DNA from: Alkalibacterium sp. AK22
Lineage (GTDB): Bacteria; Bacillota; Bacilli; Lactobacillales; Carnobacteriaceae_A
NCBI RefSeq assembly: GCF_000585255.1
Contig: NZ_JANL01000014.1
Coordinates: forward strand, 38,303 to 102,302
DNA: 64,000 nucleotides
Direction of reading: 5' to 3'
Shown: positions 11,644-20,424 of the stretch, one piece after another
How positions within the stretch are numbered: position 1 is the stretch's first letter
How the letters are laid out: every line of letters begins with the position of its first letter
Program-made: the position numbers and the translations under genes
Notes under the pieces: generated by a model
The model's input: the letters and a program-made list of their open reading frames with translations, nothing else
What the model was told of the DNA's origin: nothing
The model's database searches: none

Positions 11644-12405
11644 TTATTGAATAAAGGTCAGAACGGTTGCGATACCGATACCGATGGCACCGGCAGTGAG
11701 CATCGCCTTGGCTAAGACGGCAACGCCCGAGAGTAAATGTCCGGCCATCAAGTCACGGAAACTGTTGGTGATGGCCATACCGGGAACCAGAGACATGACT
11801 GCGCCGATGATGATGACATTAAGGTCTACACCTAGTCCAAAGGTTGTAAATAAAAGGGCAAGAAGGCCGATAAAAAAGGCAGCAACCATTTCAGCAAAGA
11901 AACTGACATTGGTCCAGTCGTTGACAATCTCATAAAGTAAGTGACCGAGCCCACCAGCAATCATGGACGGCAGCATATCTCCGTAAGTTCCGCCGAAAAG
12001 CAAGGGGAAACCACCGCAGGCAAAGGCGATGGCGAGGTTTCTCTGCCAGCGGTTAAAGTTCCTGGGAGTATCCTTGATGATTTTGAGCTTGGCTCTGACT
12101 TTTGAGGGAGGCAGCGTTTTTCGGGACAGCTGGCGTGACAAGTCGTTGACCATGGAAACTTTTTCAAGATTAGTTTGGCGGTCGGCCATGCGCAGGAGTT
12201 CCGTATGGTCCTGTCCATCTTCACCCTGGACAGTTAAAATCAAAGCAGTAGGCACAACAAAGACATTGATATAGATAAGATTGTAGCTTTTGGCGATACG
12301 GTATAAGGTGTCTTCCACCCGGTAAGTCTCAGCGCCGTTCTCCAGCATGACCCGTCCGGCTTCAACACATATATCCAATATATCCGCTACGGGATAATTC
12401 TGCAT
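11644..12405 (-). CDS. Threonine/serine exporter, YjjP-like half (ThrE N-terminal family)
   Basis: 253 residues: a cytoplasmic N-terminal half (DICVEAGRVMLENGAETYRVEDT is the DUF1212/ThrE hallmark, present here at about residues 9-31) and a C-terminal half with about five helices. AGGAGG lies 7 nt before the ATG. It heads a two-gene operon with the YjjB-like partner. The substrate is inferred from the family. Confidence 0.87.
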   Translation of the reverse strand: MQNYPVADILDICVEAGRVMLENGAETYRVEDTLYRIAKSYNLIYINVFVVPTALILTVQGEDGQDHTELLRMADRQTNLEKVSMVNDLSRQLSRKTLPPSKVRAKLKIIKDTPRNFNRWQRNLAIAFACGGFPLLFGGTYGDMLPSMIAGGLGHLLYEIVNDWTNVSFFAEMVAAFFIGLLALLFTTFGLGVDLNVIIIGAVMSLVPGMAITNSFRDLMAGHLLSGVAVLAKAMLTAGAIGIGIATVLTFIQ

Positions 12406-12630
12406 AACATTACCTCCTGAAACTGTTCAATACGCTAAGTATAACGATTTTCCCGTCATTTGGATACTGCTTTTTAATAATAATACTGACAGAATACGCG
12501 AGGTTGAGCGGCAAAAGATAATATCTATAACAGGTGCGGGCCGGCTCTGTCCGATAAGACCTGGTTATGTTAAAATGAATCAGTCTGTCCATGCGGCAGC
12601 GTGTGGACCAATGATTATAGGAGAGATACA

Positions 12631-14412
12631 GTGAATACAATCAATCAAACACTTAAACAGTATTATGGCTATAGCAGTTTCAGACCAGGCCAGCAGGGGA
12701 TCATCGAAGCTATTATGGAGGGGCGGGATGTATTGGGGATCATGCCGACTGGTGGAGGAAAGTCCCTCTGTTATCAGATTCCAGCCGTCGAGATGCCTGG
12801 ACTGACCTTAGTGATTTCCCCGCTGATCTCACTGATGAAAGATCAGGTCGACGGACTGGTCACCATGGGGATCAAGGCCGGATATTTAAACAGCCAGCTG
12901 ACACTGGATGAACAGAATCAGACCATCAGAGAAGCCATTGGGAATGAACTGGATCTGCTTTATGTCTCACCTGAGCGTCTGGAAAATGAGTACTTCTTGA
13001 GCCGGCTGCGACAGATGCACATCAACCTGATTGCAGTGGATGAAGCGCACTGCATTTCTCAGTGGGGTCATGATTTTCGTCCGAGCTATCAGGCGATTCC
13101 TGCGGTAAGAGACCACTGCAGGAATCGCCCTCCTTTTGCAGCCTTTACCGCAACGGCAACGCAAAAAGTCCGTGAAGATATCATTCAAAGGCTCGATCTT
13201 CAGGATCCCTATGCCTTTACTGCCAGCTTTGACCGGCCTAACCTGACTTTTTCGATTGCGCACCCTAAAAATAAGCAGCAGAAACTGCTGGAACTGATAA
13301 AGAAAAATGAATCCAGCGTGATTTACTGCAATACCCGTAAAAATGTGGAGCGGGTCTACAGCTTTTTGAAAAAGAAAGGCTATGATGCCGGCTATTATCA
13401 CGGGGGACTGAGTGCCGAAGAACGCACCCGTTATCAGGAAGATTTTCTCTATGACAAAACGCCGGTAATCGTTGCGACCAATGCCTTTGGGATGGGGATT
13501 GATAAAAGCAATGTGCGGTATGTGATCCACTACAATATGCCCCTGGATATGGAAAGTTACTACCAGGAAGCTGGCCGTGCCGGCAGGGACGGTGCGCCTG
13601 CAGAGGCGGTACTGTTTTATTCCAGTCAGGATATCATCACCAACAATATGCTGATTGAACAAGGCAGTCATCCGCACGCCAAAAAAAATCTCAATACGAT
13701 TATCTCCTACTGCAAAACGGGGCAGTGTCTGAGAAAAGTAATCCTGGCCTATTTTGATGAGACGGCCCAATCAGATGTCTGCGGTAACTGTTCCAACTGT
13801 AACGGTGAGACTGAACGCATTGAAGTCACGGAAACCTGCCAGAAGATCCTTTCCTGCATCTATAGGATGAACCAGCAGTTTGGTATGGGCATGATCACGG
13901 ATGTTTTGAGAGGGAAGAATAATGCCCGAATCAGAAGTCAGCGTTTTGATGAACTATCGACATACGGAATTATGAAAGCCGCTTCTGATCAGACAATCAA
14001 AGATACTATCGCCCTTATGGTTAGCGAACAGTTTCTTCAGGTGGGTGGCGACCAGTATCCGATCCTCAAGTTTACTGACAAGACAGTGGATCTACTGCAT
14101 GCCCGGGAAAAGCTGTATATGATAAAACACCAGGAAACCGAGCAGAAAACCAAAGCGGCTGTCAACGAGGACTATGACCAGGCGCTGTTTGAAGAACTAC
14201 GGGCTTTAAGAAAAGCTATTGCAGGAGAAATCGGCAAGCCTCCTTTTGTGGTCTTTACTGACCGGTCTCTGATGAGCATGGCTGCTGTCTATCCAAAGAC
14301 ACCGGCAGACTTGCTGACCGTTCACGGTGTAGGAGAGGCCAAACTCGATAAGTACGGAGAAGCGTTTCTTGAACGAATCGGAGAATATCTGGCGAATAAA
14401 GAAGACAGTTGA
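12631..14412 (+). CDS. recQ: ATP-dependent DNA helicase RecQ
   Basis: 3'-5' helicase in recombination and fork repair. Order: superfamily-2 core with Walker A PTGGGKSLCYQ near 43-54, DEAH box VDEAHCISQWGHDFRP near 140, motif VI YYQEAGRAGRDG; the zinc-binding cysteines (CGNCSNC and upstream Cys) near 375-395; an RQC winged helix; and a C-terminal HRDC domain (FEELRALRKAIAGEIGKPPF near 520-540). The start is GTG at 12631, with AGGAGA 6 nt upstream, giving 593 residues, the normal bacterial length. It is divergent from the exporter genes. Confidence 0.96.
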   Translation: MNTINQTLKQYYGYSSFRPGQQGIIEAIMEGRDVLGIMPTGGGKSLCYQIPAVEMPGLTLVISPLISLMKDQVDGLVTMGIKAGYLNSQLTLDEQNQTIREAIGNELDLLYVSPERLENEYFLSRLRQMHINLIAVDEAHCISQWGHDFRPSYQAIPAVRDHCRNRPPFAAFTATATQKVREDIIQRLDLQDPYAFTASFDRPNLTFSIAHPKNKQQKLLELIKKNESSVIYCNTRKNVERVYSFLKKKGYDAGYYHGGLSAEERTRYQEDFLYDKTPVIVATNAFGMGIDKSNVRYVIHYNMPLDMESYYQEAGRAGRDGAPAEAVLFYSSQDIITNNMLIEQGSHPHAKKNLNTIISYCKTGQCLRKVILAYFDETAQSDVCGNCSNCNGETERIEVTETCQKILSCIYRMNQQFGMGMITDVLRGKNNARIRSQRFDELSTYGIMKAASDQTIKDTIALMVSEQFLQVGGDQYPILKFTDKTVDLLHAREKLYMIKHQETEQKTKAAVNEDYDQALFEELRALRKAIAGEIGKPPFVVFTDRSLMSMAAVYPKTPADLLTVHGVGEAKLDKYGEAFLERIGEYLANKEDS

Positions 14413-14483
14413 ATACGGACTTTCGCAGTTGAGCAGATCATGAGCAGCCGTAAAATTGTCCTTCTGAAAGGGTAAGCGTGTAA

Positions 14484-14536
14484 AGCTACAGCGTAACCGG
14501 TGAATGATTCTGAAAATCTAAGTTGCTGGCTTTTTT
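14484..14536 (+). terminator. Probable terminator after recQ
   Basis: AGC-CAGC-AAC on the 5' side pairs with GTT-GCTG-GCT (14522-14531), with two small bulges, followed by seven T. The stem is imperfect, so this is less certain than others in the window. Confidence 0.5.
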
Positions 14537-14698
14537 TGGAAACGGGCCCGTAAGCGACCGGCATGTGACAGAATGATAAAAGCTTGCTTATCTTATGATG
14601 AGAAGGCTCAAGGGCGCTTTTTTCGCCTGAACGATTATGCTACAATTAACGGGCCGAACTATATCAGAATGACTGACTGGAAGGAAGTATGAACAATT

Positions 14699-16042
14699 AT
14701 GAATGAAATCAAAGACCTGATTCAAATTAACCCTCTACTGGGAGCGGTTCAGCGCTCCGAAGAGATTTTCTGGAGCAACCCGATGTACTTGCCGACAGAA
14801 GAAGCGACCAAAGCGACCCCTTATTCAACAACAGATATTGAAGATGCTGAGGCCCGTCTCCAGCGCTTTGCCGCATTTATCCGAGTCGCTTTTCCGGAGA
14901 CGGAAGCTACGGATGGAATCATTGAATCACCCTTGTCAGAAATAAGCGAGATGAAAAGCCATCTGAACGCCTCTCTTGAGACTGACCTGAGCGGTAGACT
15001 GCTGCTGAAGCGGGATGACCTGCTGCCGATATCCGGAACCATCAAAGCCCGTGGAGCAATCTATGAAGTGCTCAAGCATGCTGAAGAGCTGGCACTGGAA
15101 AAAGGGATGCTAGAATCAATCGAAGAAGACTATGCTGTCTTTGCCAGCGAGGCATTCACTGAATTCTTTTCTCAATTCCATATCGCTGTGGGTACGACCG
15201 GTAATTTAGGAATCAGCGTGGGAATGATGGCACGCAAGCTTGGTTTCAACGTAACCGTTCATATGTCAGTCGAAGCCAAGCAGTGGAAAAAAGAATACCT
15301 GCGTGATAAAGGAGTGGAAGTCATTGAACATGACACCGACTTCTCCAAAGCAGTGGAAAACGGCCGGGCCGAGTCCGATGCGAATCCAAGCAGTTACTTT
15401 GTTGATGACGAGCATTCGGCAGAACTGTTTTTAGGTTATACAGTCGGCGGTTTCCGGATGAAGAAACAGCTTGAAGAAGAAGGAATCACCGTCGACAAAG
15501 ACCACCCACTCTTTGTTTATCTGCCTTGTGGAATCGGTGGATCTCCAGGAGGCATTACATTTGGTCTGAAGCAGGCTTTTGGTGAGCATGTACACTGCTT
15601 CTTTGCAGAGCCAACTAAGATGCCGAGCATGCTGGTCGGATTGCTCTCCGAAAAATATGATGGTATTTCTGTCTTTGATTTCGAGCTGGGCGGATTGACC
15701 ATCGCTGACGGACTGGCAGTTCCTCGTACATCTGGTCTGGTTGCTAAACTGATGCGTACCTTTTTCAGCGGAGGCTATTCTGTTCAGGATGAAGTGTTCA
15801 AGGGACTGCTGTCCAGTCTATACGACAAAGAGTCTGTTTTTCTTGAACCAGCAGCTGTTGCCGGCATGGTTGGTCCTTACCGCCTGCTGAATACGCTAAA
15901 CGGTAAAAGCTATCTAGAAGCAGCCGGTCTAAAGGACAAGATGCATCAGGCTACACATATTGCCTGGGCAACTGGGGGATCTATGGTGCCTGAGAAAGAC
16001 CGTGAAGTTTTCCTTGAAGAAAGCAGCCTGCATGCGCTTTGA
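14699..16042 (+). CDS. dsdA: D-serine ammonia-lyase
   Basis: PLP-dependent conversion of D-serine to pyruvate and ammonia. The Schiff-base lysine is in SGTIKARGAIYEV near 112-124; the phosphate-binding loop is GTTGNLGISVG near 164-174; the glycine-rich segment PCGIGGSPGGITFG follows. The N-terminus (NEIKDLIQINPLLG...FWSNP) is diagnostic of DsdA. 447 residues is the family length. ATG at 14699 is in frame; an ATG at 14688 is out of frame and closes after five codons. No dsdC regulator or dsdX transporter is adjacent. Confidence 0.94.
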   Translation: MNEIKDLIQINPLLGAVQRSEEIFWSNPMYLPTEEATKATPYSTTDIEDAEARLQRFAAFIRVAFPETEATDGIIESPLSEISEMKSHLNASLETDLSGRLLLKRDDLLPISGTIKARGAIYEVLKHAEELALEKGMLESIEEDYAVFASEAFTEFFSQFHIAVGTTGNLGISVGMMARKLGFNVTVHMSVEAKQWKKEYLRDKGVEVIEHDTDFSKAVENGRAESDANPSSYFVDDEHSAELFLGYTVGGFRMKKQLEEEGITVDKDHPLFVYLPCGIGGSPGGITFGLKQAFGEHVHCFFAEPTKMPSMLVGLLSEKYDGISVFDFELGGLTIADGLAVPRTSGLVAKLMRTFFSGGYSVQDEVFKGLLSSLYDKESVFLEPAAVAGMVGPYRLLNTLNGKSYLEAAGLKDKMHQATHIAWATGGSMVPEKDREVFLEESSLHAL

Positions 16043-16103
16043 TCAATAGTGACGAAGAAGATGGAAGATGAAAAAGCTGGGGCTTCACCTCCAGTGAGAA
16101 GTG

Positions 16104-16158
16104 AAAAAGCAGCCTTGCCAGGATCAGTTCAATGACTTCTGGCAAGGCTGCTTTTATT
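16104..16158. terminator. Bidirectional terminator between dsdA and the alcohol dehydrogenase gene
   Basis: AAAAGCAGCCTTGCCAG and CTGGCAAGGCTGCTTTT form a perfect 17-bp stem with A/T flanks on both sides, between convergent genes. Confidence 0.92.
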
Positions 16159-16175
16159 TACATTGAAAGTAAAGC

Positions 16176-17186
16176 TTAAAGGTCCATATCGATGACCATG
16201 CGGCCGGTAAAACTGCCAGCCTGCATCTCATCAAAGATAGCATTGATGTCTTCAATCGGACGCTTCTCGACTTTAGGGATAACCCGTCCCTCGGCAGCAA
16301 ATGCGAAGGCTTCACGGAGATCCTCGCGGGTGCCGACGAGAGAACCGATGACTTCGATTCCATTCAAAACAAGCCGGGGGATGCTCAGGTCCATGGCTTC
16401 AGGCGGCAGTCCGACGGCCACAACGACGCCTCCGGCCCGAACACAGTCGATGGCTGAGTTGAAGGCAGACTTGGCCACGGCAGTAACGACTGCAGCATGC
16501 GCCCCACCTATCTTGTCCTGCATCATGTCTTCAGGCTTGTCTTTTTTAGGGTTGATAACCATGTCTGCTCCCATTTCTCTGGCCAGTTCCAGCTGAGAGT
16601 CATTAATATCGACAGCGATCACTTTGGCATTGAATACATTTTTGGCATACTGCAGCGCGAGGTTACCCAGTCCACCCAATCCGTAAATTGCAATCCACTG
16701 ACCAGGCTTGATTTTGGCTTCCTTGATAGCCTTGTAAGTGGTCACGCCGGCACAGGTCACGCTGCTGGCAGCTGCCGGATCAAGACCGTCTGGGACTTTG
16801 ACGGCATAGTCGGCCGTTACGATACATTGTTCCGCCATGGCTCCGTCCACAGTATAGCCGGCATTTTTAACTTCCCGACAGAGTGTTTCCCGTCCACTTA
16901 TGCAGTATTCATAGTGTCCGCAGCCTTCAAAAAACCAGGCAATGCTGACACGGTCGCCTACTTTTAAACTACTCACGTCATCAGCCACTTCTCTGACGAC
17001 TCCGATACCTTCATGGCCGAGTGTTACCCCCGTCTTATCACCATAATCAGCATTTTTTACATGCAAATCAGTGTGACAGACTCCACAGAATTCTACATCG
17101 ACTAGAGCTTCTCCGGAACGGATTGGTCGAATAGTCTTATCTTTAACTTCAACACGCTTGTCGCTTGTAACAACTGCTGCCTTCAT
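16176..17186 (-). CDS. adhP: Zinc-dependent alcohol dehydrogenase (AdhP type) with an altered structural-zinc site
   Basis: Medium-chain dehydrogenase interconverting alcohols and aldehydes with NAD(H). Catalytic-zinc residues are visible: Cys in [16 protein letters not shown], and Cys in [11 protein letters not shown]. The nucleotide motif is [11 protein letters not shown] near 170-180. The structural-zinc lobe reads [15 protein letters not shown], in which the second of the four expected cysteines is Tyr (TAT in place of TGT). 336 residues is normal. GAAAGGAAG precedes the ATG. Its promoter carries Rex- and cre-like sites, as expected for fermentative NAD recycling. Confidence 0.9.
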   Translation of the reverse strand: MKAAVVTSDKRVEVKDKTIRPIRSGEALVDVEFCGVCHTDLHVKNADYGDKTGVTLGHEGIGVVREVADDVSSLKVGDRVSIAWFFEGCGHYEYCISGRETLCREVKNAGYTVDGAMAEQCIVTADYAVKVPDGLDPAAASSVTCAGVTTYKAIKEAKIKPGQWIAIYGLGGLGNLALQYAKNVFNAKVIAVDINDSQLELAREMGADMVINPKKDKPEDMMQDKIGGAHAAVVTAVAKSAFNSAIDCVRAGGVVVAVGLPPEAMDLSIPRLVLNGIEVIGSLVGTREDLREAFAFAAEGRVIPKVEKRPIEDINAIFDEMQAGSFTGRMVIDMDL

Positions 17187-17219
17187 TTATATCTTCCTTT
17201 CGGTTTTAGTCTTAACACG

Positions 17220-17248
17220 ATTATAAAGCGTTTACATTGTGAGGTCAA
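17220..17248 (-). promoter_or_regulatory. Sigma-A promoter of adhP
   Basis: On the minus strand: TTGACC, a 17-nt spacer, TATAAT. The start point would be near 17213. Confidence 0.75.
17222..17236 (-). promoter_or_regulatory. cre-like site in the adhP promoter
   Basis: TGTAAACGCTTTAT on the minus strand matches TGWAANCGNTNWCA except for the last two positions. It sits between the -35 and -10 elements, where CcpA would repress. Confidence 0.4.
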
Positions 17249-17254
17249 TCACCT
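17237..17254 (-). promoter_or_regulatory. Rex-like operator in the adhP promoter
   Basis: TTGTGAGGTCAATCACCT (plus strand) resembles the Rex consensus TTGTGA-N6-TCACAA, differing only in the last two bases. It covers the -35 of adhP. Alcohol dehydrogenases are standard Rex (NADH-sensing repressor) targets. Confidence 0.55.
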
Positions 17255-17520
17255 TTTTTGTTTTATATTGCATTTAATAGAGGATAATATGTTTGATAAA
17301 TAGAATTAAAAATGTGTAAAAATGTACAATGTAATGATTTTTTTGTTTTTGTTTAGTAGCTGAAGTCAGAAGTAAACAAAGGTCCAAAGTAAAATAAATC
17401 TGCTGAAAAGTGCTCTCCTAGTTGATGAAGGCGGTGAAAAAGCGGTATGATAGAGATAGGCATTTTATCCATTAAGTTGAAAATGTTTGGAAAAACTAGT
17501 TAAGGGAGAATATTAGATAA

Positions 17521-18183
17521 ATGGAAAAGTATAAACGTTTACCAAAACATATTGGTGTGATCCCCGACGGCAACCGAAGATGGGCAGTCAATCAGGGGCT
17601 GAAAAAACAAGATGGATACAATCATGGAATCGGACCGGGGCTGAAATTGTATGAAGCCTGCCTAGAACTTGGTGTAGAAGAAATGACATATTACGGCTTC
17701 ACGATGGATAATGTGAAACGTCCTTCCCTTCAGACCAAAGCCTTTCAAAAGGCCTGTGTCGACTCAGTCAATGAACTGAAGAAACGGGATGCGGACCTGC
17801 TGGTTATCGGAAATACTGATTCAAAGGTGTTTCCTAAAGAATTGCTCCCTTACGCCATGAAGCGGACTAAATTTGGTGAAGGCCGGATGAAAGTCAATTT
17901 TCTGGTCAATTATGGCTGGAACTGGGATTTGAATTATGCACTGGAGAACAATGACGCGATGGAAACGAAAAACCTGATCGATCATATCGCTTCCAAGGAT
18001 ATTTCCAGAATGGACATGATCTTGAGGTGGGGCGGGCGCAGACGCCTGAGTGGCTTCCTTCCAATCCAGTCTATCTATTCAGACATTTACGTTGTCAATG
18101 AGTACTGGCCAAACTACACAGATCAGCATCTGCATGATGCGCTTCAGTGGTACCAAGAAACAGATGTCACTTTAGGCGGCTGA
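17521..18183 (+). CDS. Divergent cis-prenyltransferase (UppS family)
   Basis: Cis-polyisoprenyl diphosphate synthase fold, 220 residues, shorter than housekeeping UppS. The diphosphate-binding motif is HIGVIPDGNRRWA (residues 10-22), keeping the catalytic Asp but with Pro for Met before it. The second signature is altered: RWGGRRRLSGFLPIQSIYSD near 176-195 in place of RTGGExRxSNFLLWQxAYxE, including Glu to Asp at the last, metal-binding position. It is not beside cdsA/rseP/proS, where uppS usually sits. I infer a second, specialised prenyl synthase; chain length and role are unknown. Confidence 0.75.
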   Translation: MEKYKRLPKHIGVIPDGNRRWAVNQGLKKQDGYNHGIGPGLKLYEACLELGVEEMTYYGFTMDNVKRPSLQTKAFQKACVDSVNELKKRDADLLVIGNTDSKVFPKELLPYAMKRTKFGEGRMKVNFLVNYGWNWDLNYALENNDAMETKNLIDHIASKDISRMDMILRWGGRRRLSGFLPIQSIYSDIYVVNEYWPNYTDQHLHDALQWYQETDVTLGG

Positions 18184-18196
18184 TTCACAAGCGAGA

Positions 18197-18247
18197 GAAA
18201 AGGAATGAGCAGCAGGAGTCTGTTTGTTCCTTTTCGATTTTTTTAAA
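18197..18247 (+). terminator. Terminator after the cis-prenyltransferase gene
   Basis: GAAAAGGAA (18197-18205) pairs with TTCCTTTTC (18227-18235) around a 21-nt loop, followed by a T-run. It probably reduces read-through into the next gene. Confidence 0.6.
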
Positions 18248-18261
18248 GAGAGGGTTCTGAT

Positions 18262-18831
18262 ATGAACAGCAAAAGAATCATCGTACTGGTGGGCCCAAGC
18301 GGCAGCGGTAAGACGACAATTGGAGAAAAATTGAGTGAGAAAGGTTTGCACAAACTAGTCACGACGACTACGCGTGTTCCCCGTGCAGGGGAGACCGATG
18401 GGGTGGATTACTACTTCAGAAACGTGGATGAACTGGATCCAAAAGACTTTATAGAACAGACAATTTACAATCACCGGCTTTATGGTCTGACAAAAAGTGA
18501 AGTATCCCAGGCGCTTGATCGCTATCCGCTTGTACATGTATCGCTCGACAAAAATGGTGCCCGGGCGATGAAACAGGCCTTTCCTGAAGAAACGCTGATT
18601 ATTTTTCTGACCGTATCGGCTGAAGATATGAAAAAAAGAATGGAATGCAGGGGAGACGCTCCTCAGAAAATTATCGAGCGGCTGACGTTCAGTGAAGAAA
18701 CCGATGAGCTGAAACCTCTGGATGAAGCGGATGTAATTTTGGAGAATCGTACAGTGGAGGAGACAGTAGAGAGTATCTTTAGTGTCATCGATGGCAGCCG
18801 CCAAGCAGACATTTCAGCAAATGGAGCCTGA
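18262..18831 (+). CDS. Guanylate-kinase-like P-loop kinase (Gmk paralogue)
   Basis: 189 residues with P-loop VGPSGSGKTTIG (residues 9-20) and the GMP-binding segment TTTTRVPRAGETDGVDYYF (about 33-51) characteristic of guanylate kinase. The later part is shorter and diverges: the usual lid is not clear and the C-terminal third is poorly conserved. Gene setting is unlike housekeeping gmk, which sits with rpoZ. I call it a Gmk paralogue with unproved substrate. The next small gene begins 3 nt after its stop. Confidence 0.75.
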   Translation: MNSKRIIVLVGPSGSGKTTIGEKLSEKGLHKLVTTTTRVPRAGETDGVDYYFRNVDELDPKDFIEQTIYNHRLYGLTKSEVSQALDRYPLVHVSLDKNGARAMKQAFPEETLIIFLTVSAEDMKKRMECRGDAPQKIIERLTFSEETDELKPLDEADVILENRTVEETVESIFSVIDGSRQADISANGA

Positions 18832-18834
18832 ATA

Positions 18835-19005
18835 ATGGATATCGATCCAAAATCCATTGTATGGTATCCACTGTTCACACTGCTTTTATACCTGTTGTTA
18901 AGTCTAGTTATCGATCTGCCTTTCTGGACCATTTTTTTAGTCCTGTTCTTTGTCTTTCTTTATATTATTGTCATCATCATTATTGAAATAAAAAAAGATC
19001 TGTAA
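18835..19005 (+). CDS. 56-residue two-helix membrane protein
   Basis: A short ORF beginning 3 nt after the stop of the guanylate-kinase-like gene and ending at the operon terminator. It begins MDIDPKSIVWYPLF, has two hydrophobic stretches (about 12-27 and 29-50) separated by one Asp-Leu-Pro turn, and ends in EIKKDL. Support is the tight coupling and the clean hydrophobic pattern; GGAGCC overlaps the upstream stop codon region as a weak ribosome binding site. Function not recognised. Confidence 0.6.
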   Translation: MDIDPKSIVWYPLFTLLLYLLLSLVIDLPFWTIFLVLFFVFLYIIVIIIIEIKKDL

Positions 19006-19052
19006 ATTAAAAAAGGAGCAGGCTGCTATAGCGGCCTGCTCCTTTTTAATTG
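19005..19052. terminator. Bidirectional terminator
   Basis: AATTAAAAA-GGAGCAGGC pairs with GCCTGCTCC-TTTTTAATT around a CTATAG loop. It serves the plus-strand cluster and the convergent guaC. Confidence 0.9.
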
Positions 19053-19055
19053 ATA

Positions 19056-20087
19056 CTATACAGAATAGTTGAATGAACCATAACTATCGGGCACATCGAT
19101 GCCACTGGCATTGTAGTTCTCACCATTCATGATTGAGTTTTTGACAATGACATAGTCTACCTTGCGGAGTGATTCAATGTCGTTTCCGCCGGCATAGGAG
19201 ATTGAGGACTGCAGGTCCTGTTTCATTTCCAGCAGGGTATCAGCAATATCTCCTTTGTAATCTGTTAGGATTTTCTTTCCTTCGACATTCTTGCGCTCAC
19301 CTTTCTGATGGGCAGAAGCGCTGCCGAAGTATTCCTTGTAAGTGCGGCCATCAATTTCGACCATTTTTCCTGGTGACTGATCGTGTCCGGCAAAGAGCGA
19401 ACCGATCATAACCATGGAAGCACCGAAACGGATCGATTTGGCGATGTCACCATGGGTTCTAATTCCGCCATCAGCAATCAGCGGCTTGCGGGCTGCTTTG
19501 GAGCAGTGAGACAGGGCAGCCAGCTGCCATCCGCCCGTTCCAAAGCCGGTCTTCAACTTAGTTGTACACACTTTTCCTGGGCCAATCCCCACTTTAGTTG
19601 CGTCGGCACCAGCATTTTCCAGTTCTCTAACCGCTTCAGGTGTGCCGACATTACCAGCAATCAGAAAAGTTTCAGGCATGTGTTCTTTAACGTGTCTGAT
19701 CATGTCAATGACCAGATCGGAGTGACCGTGAGCCACATCAATGGTTATATATTCAGGTACAAGGCTGTCTTTAGCCAGCTCTTCTACAAATCCGTATTCT
19801 TCTGTCTTTACACCCAGGCTGATAGATGCAAACAGACCGCGTCCATGCATCATTTCTACAAAACTGCGTCGTGCCTCTTCATCGAAGCGGTGCATAATAT
19901 AGAAGTAATCATTTTCAGCCAGCCAGATAGAAAGCTCTTCATCCAAAACGGTCTGCATATTGGCAGGAACCACCGGCATCTGAAAAGTATGCTTGCCTAG
20001 AGTCACCGACGTGTCACATTCAGATCGGCTGCGCACTGTAGACTTTGCGGGAATCAGCTGGATATCTTCATAGTCAAAAACCTTCAT
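19056..20087 (-). CDS. guaC: GMP reductase
   Basis: NADPH-dependent deamination of GMP to IMP, linking guanine and adenine nucleotide pools. The IMPDH/GMPR signature [20 protein letters not shown] (near 178) contains the catalytic Cys; [14 protein letters not shown] is the phosphate-binding motif. No CBS insert is present, which separates it from IMP dehydrogenase. At 343 residues it is of the Firmicute GuaC2 type. AGAGGAG precedes the ATG. It stands alone, convergent with the preceding cluster. Confidence 0.92.
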   Translation of the reverse strand: MKVFDYEDIQLIPAKSTVRSRSECDTSVTLGKHTFQMPVVPANMQTVLDEELSIWLAENDYFYIMHRFDEEARRSFVEMMHGRGLFASISLGVKTEEYGFVEELAKDSLVPEYITIDVAHGHSDLVIDMIRHVKEHMPETFLIAGNVGTPEAVRELENAGADATKVGIGPGKVCTTKLKTGFGTGGWQLAALSHCSKAARKPLIADGGIRTHGDIAKSIRFGASMVMIGSLFAGHDQSPGKMVEIDGRTYKEYFGSASAHQKGERKNVEGKKILTDYKGDIADTLLEMKQDLQSSISYAGGNDIESLRKVDYVIVKNSIMNGENYNASGIDVPDSYGSFNYSV

Positions 20088-20424
20088 TGTAAACTCCTCT
20101 TTGTGTCTGTTCAGACAGGTATTAGGGAGAAAGCCAGATCAATCGGTTTTGAGTTTCCCTTGACTACTTTACCGAAAGCAGGCAGGGATGTCAAAGGCAT
20201 AATGCATTTTTAACCGCTTGCTAGCACAAAACATCTGCTTTCCTGCTGAAGAAAAATGCGTCGGTTTGGCTAAAGGCGGATTGCTCAAATAGGATAACTC
20301 AGGGTGAATGTAAAAAGAGGATAAACATATAAGTTGATAAAAAGGCAAAATAGTCTTATTTGAAATCAAATAGCAGATACGGTAAAATAACTTTTCGAGA
20401 ATAAAAGACAAGGATGATGGAGTC
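20088..20424. other. 337-bp divergent intergenic region
   Basis: Between guaC (minus) and the PAP2 gene (plus). TTGATA, 17 nt, TATTTG near 20332-20360 is a weak promoter candidate for the plus-strand gene. No convincing PurR box, riboswitch or gene was seen. Confidence 0.4.

Larger units (their letters stand above)
17187..17520. other. 334-bp divergent intergenic region
   Basis: Left part: promoter and operator sites of the alcohol dehydrogenase gene, listed separately. Right part: an AT-rich stretch leading to the cis-prenyltransferase gene, with AAGGGAGA as ribosome binding site at about 17502-17509. No further gene is seen. Confidence 0.6.

Noticed and set aside
12967..13770. 267-codon open frame antisense to recQ
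   Set aside because: Entirely inside recQ, no ribosome binding site, product resembles nothing; the sense frame has all helicase motifs.
19383..20000. 205-codon open frame antisense to guaC
   Set aside because: Shadow of guaC; Cys/Phe/Ser-rich product without motifs.
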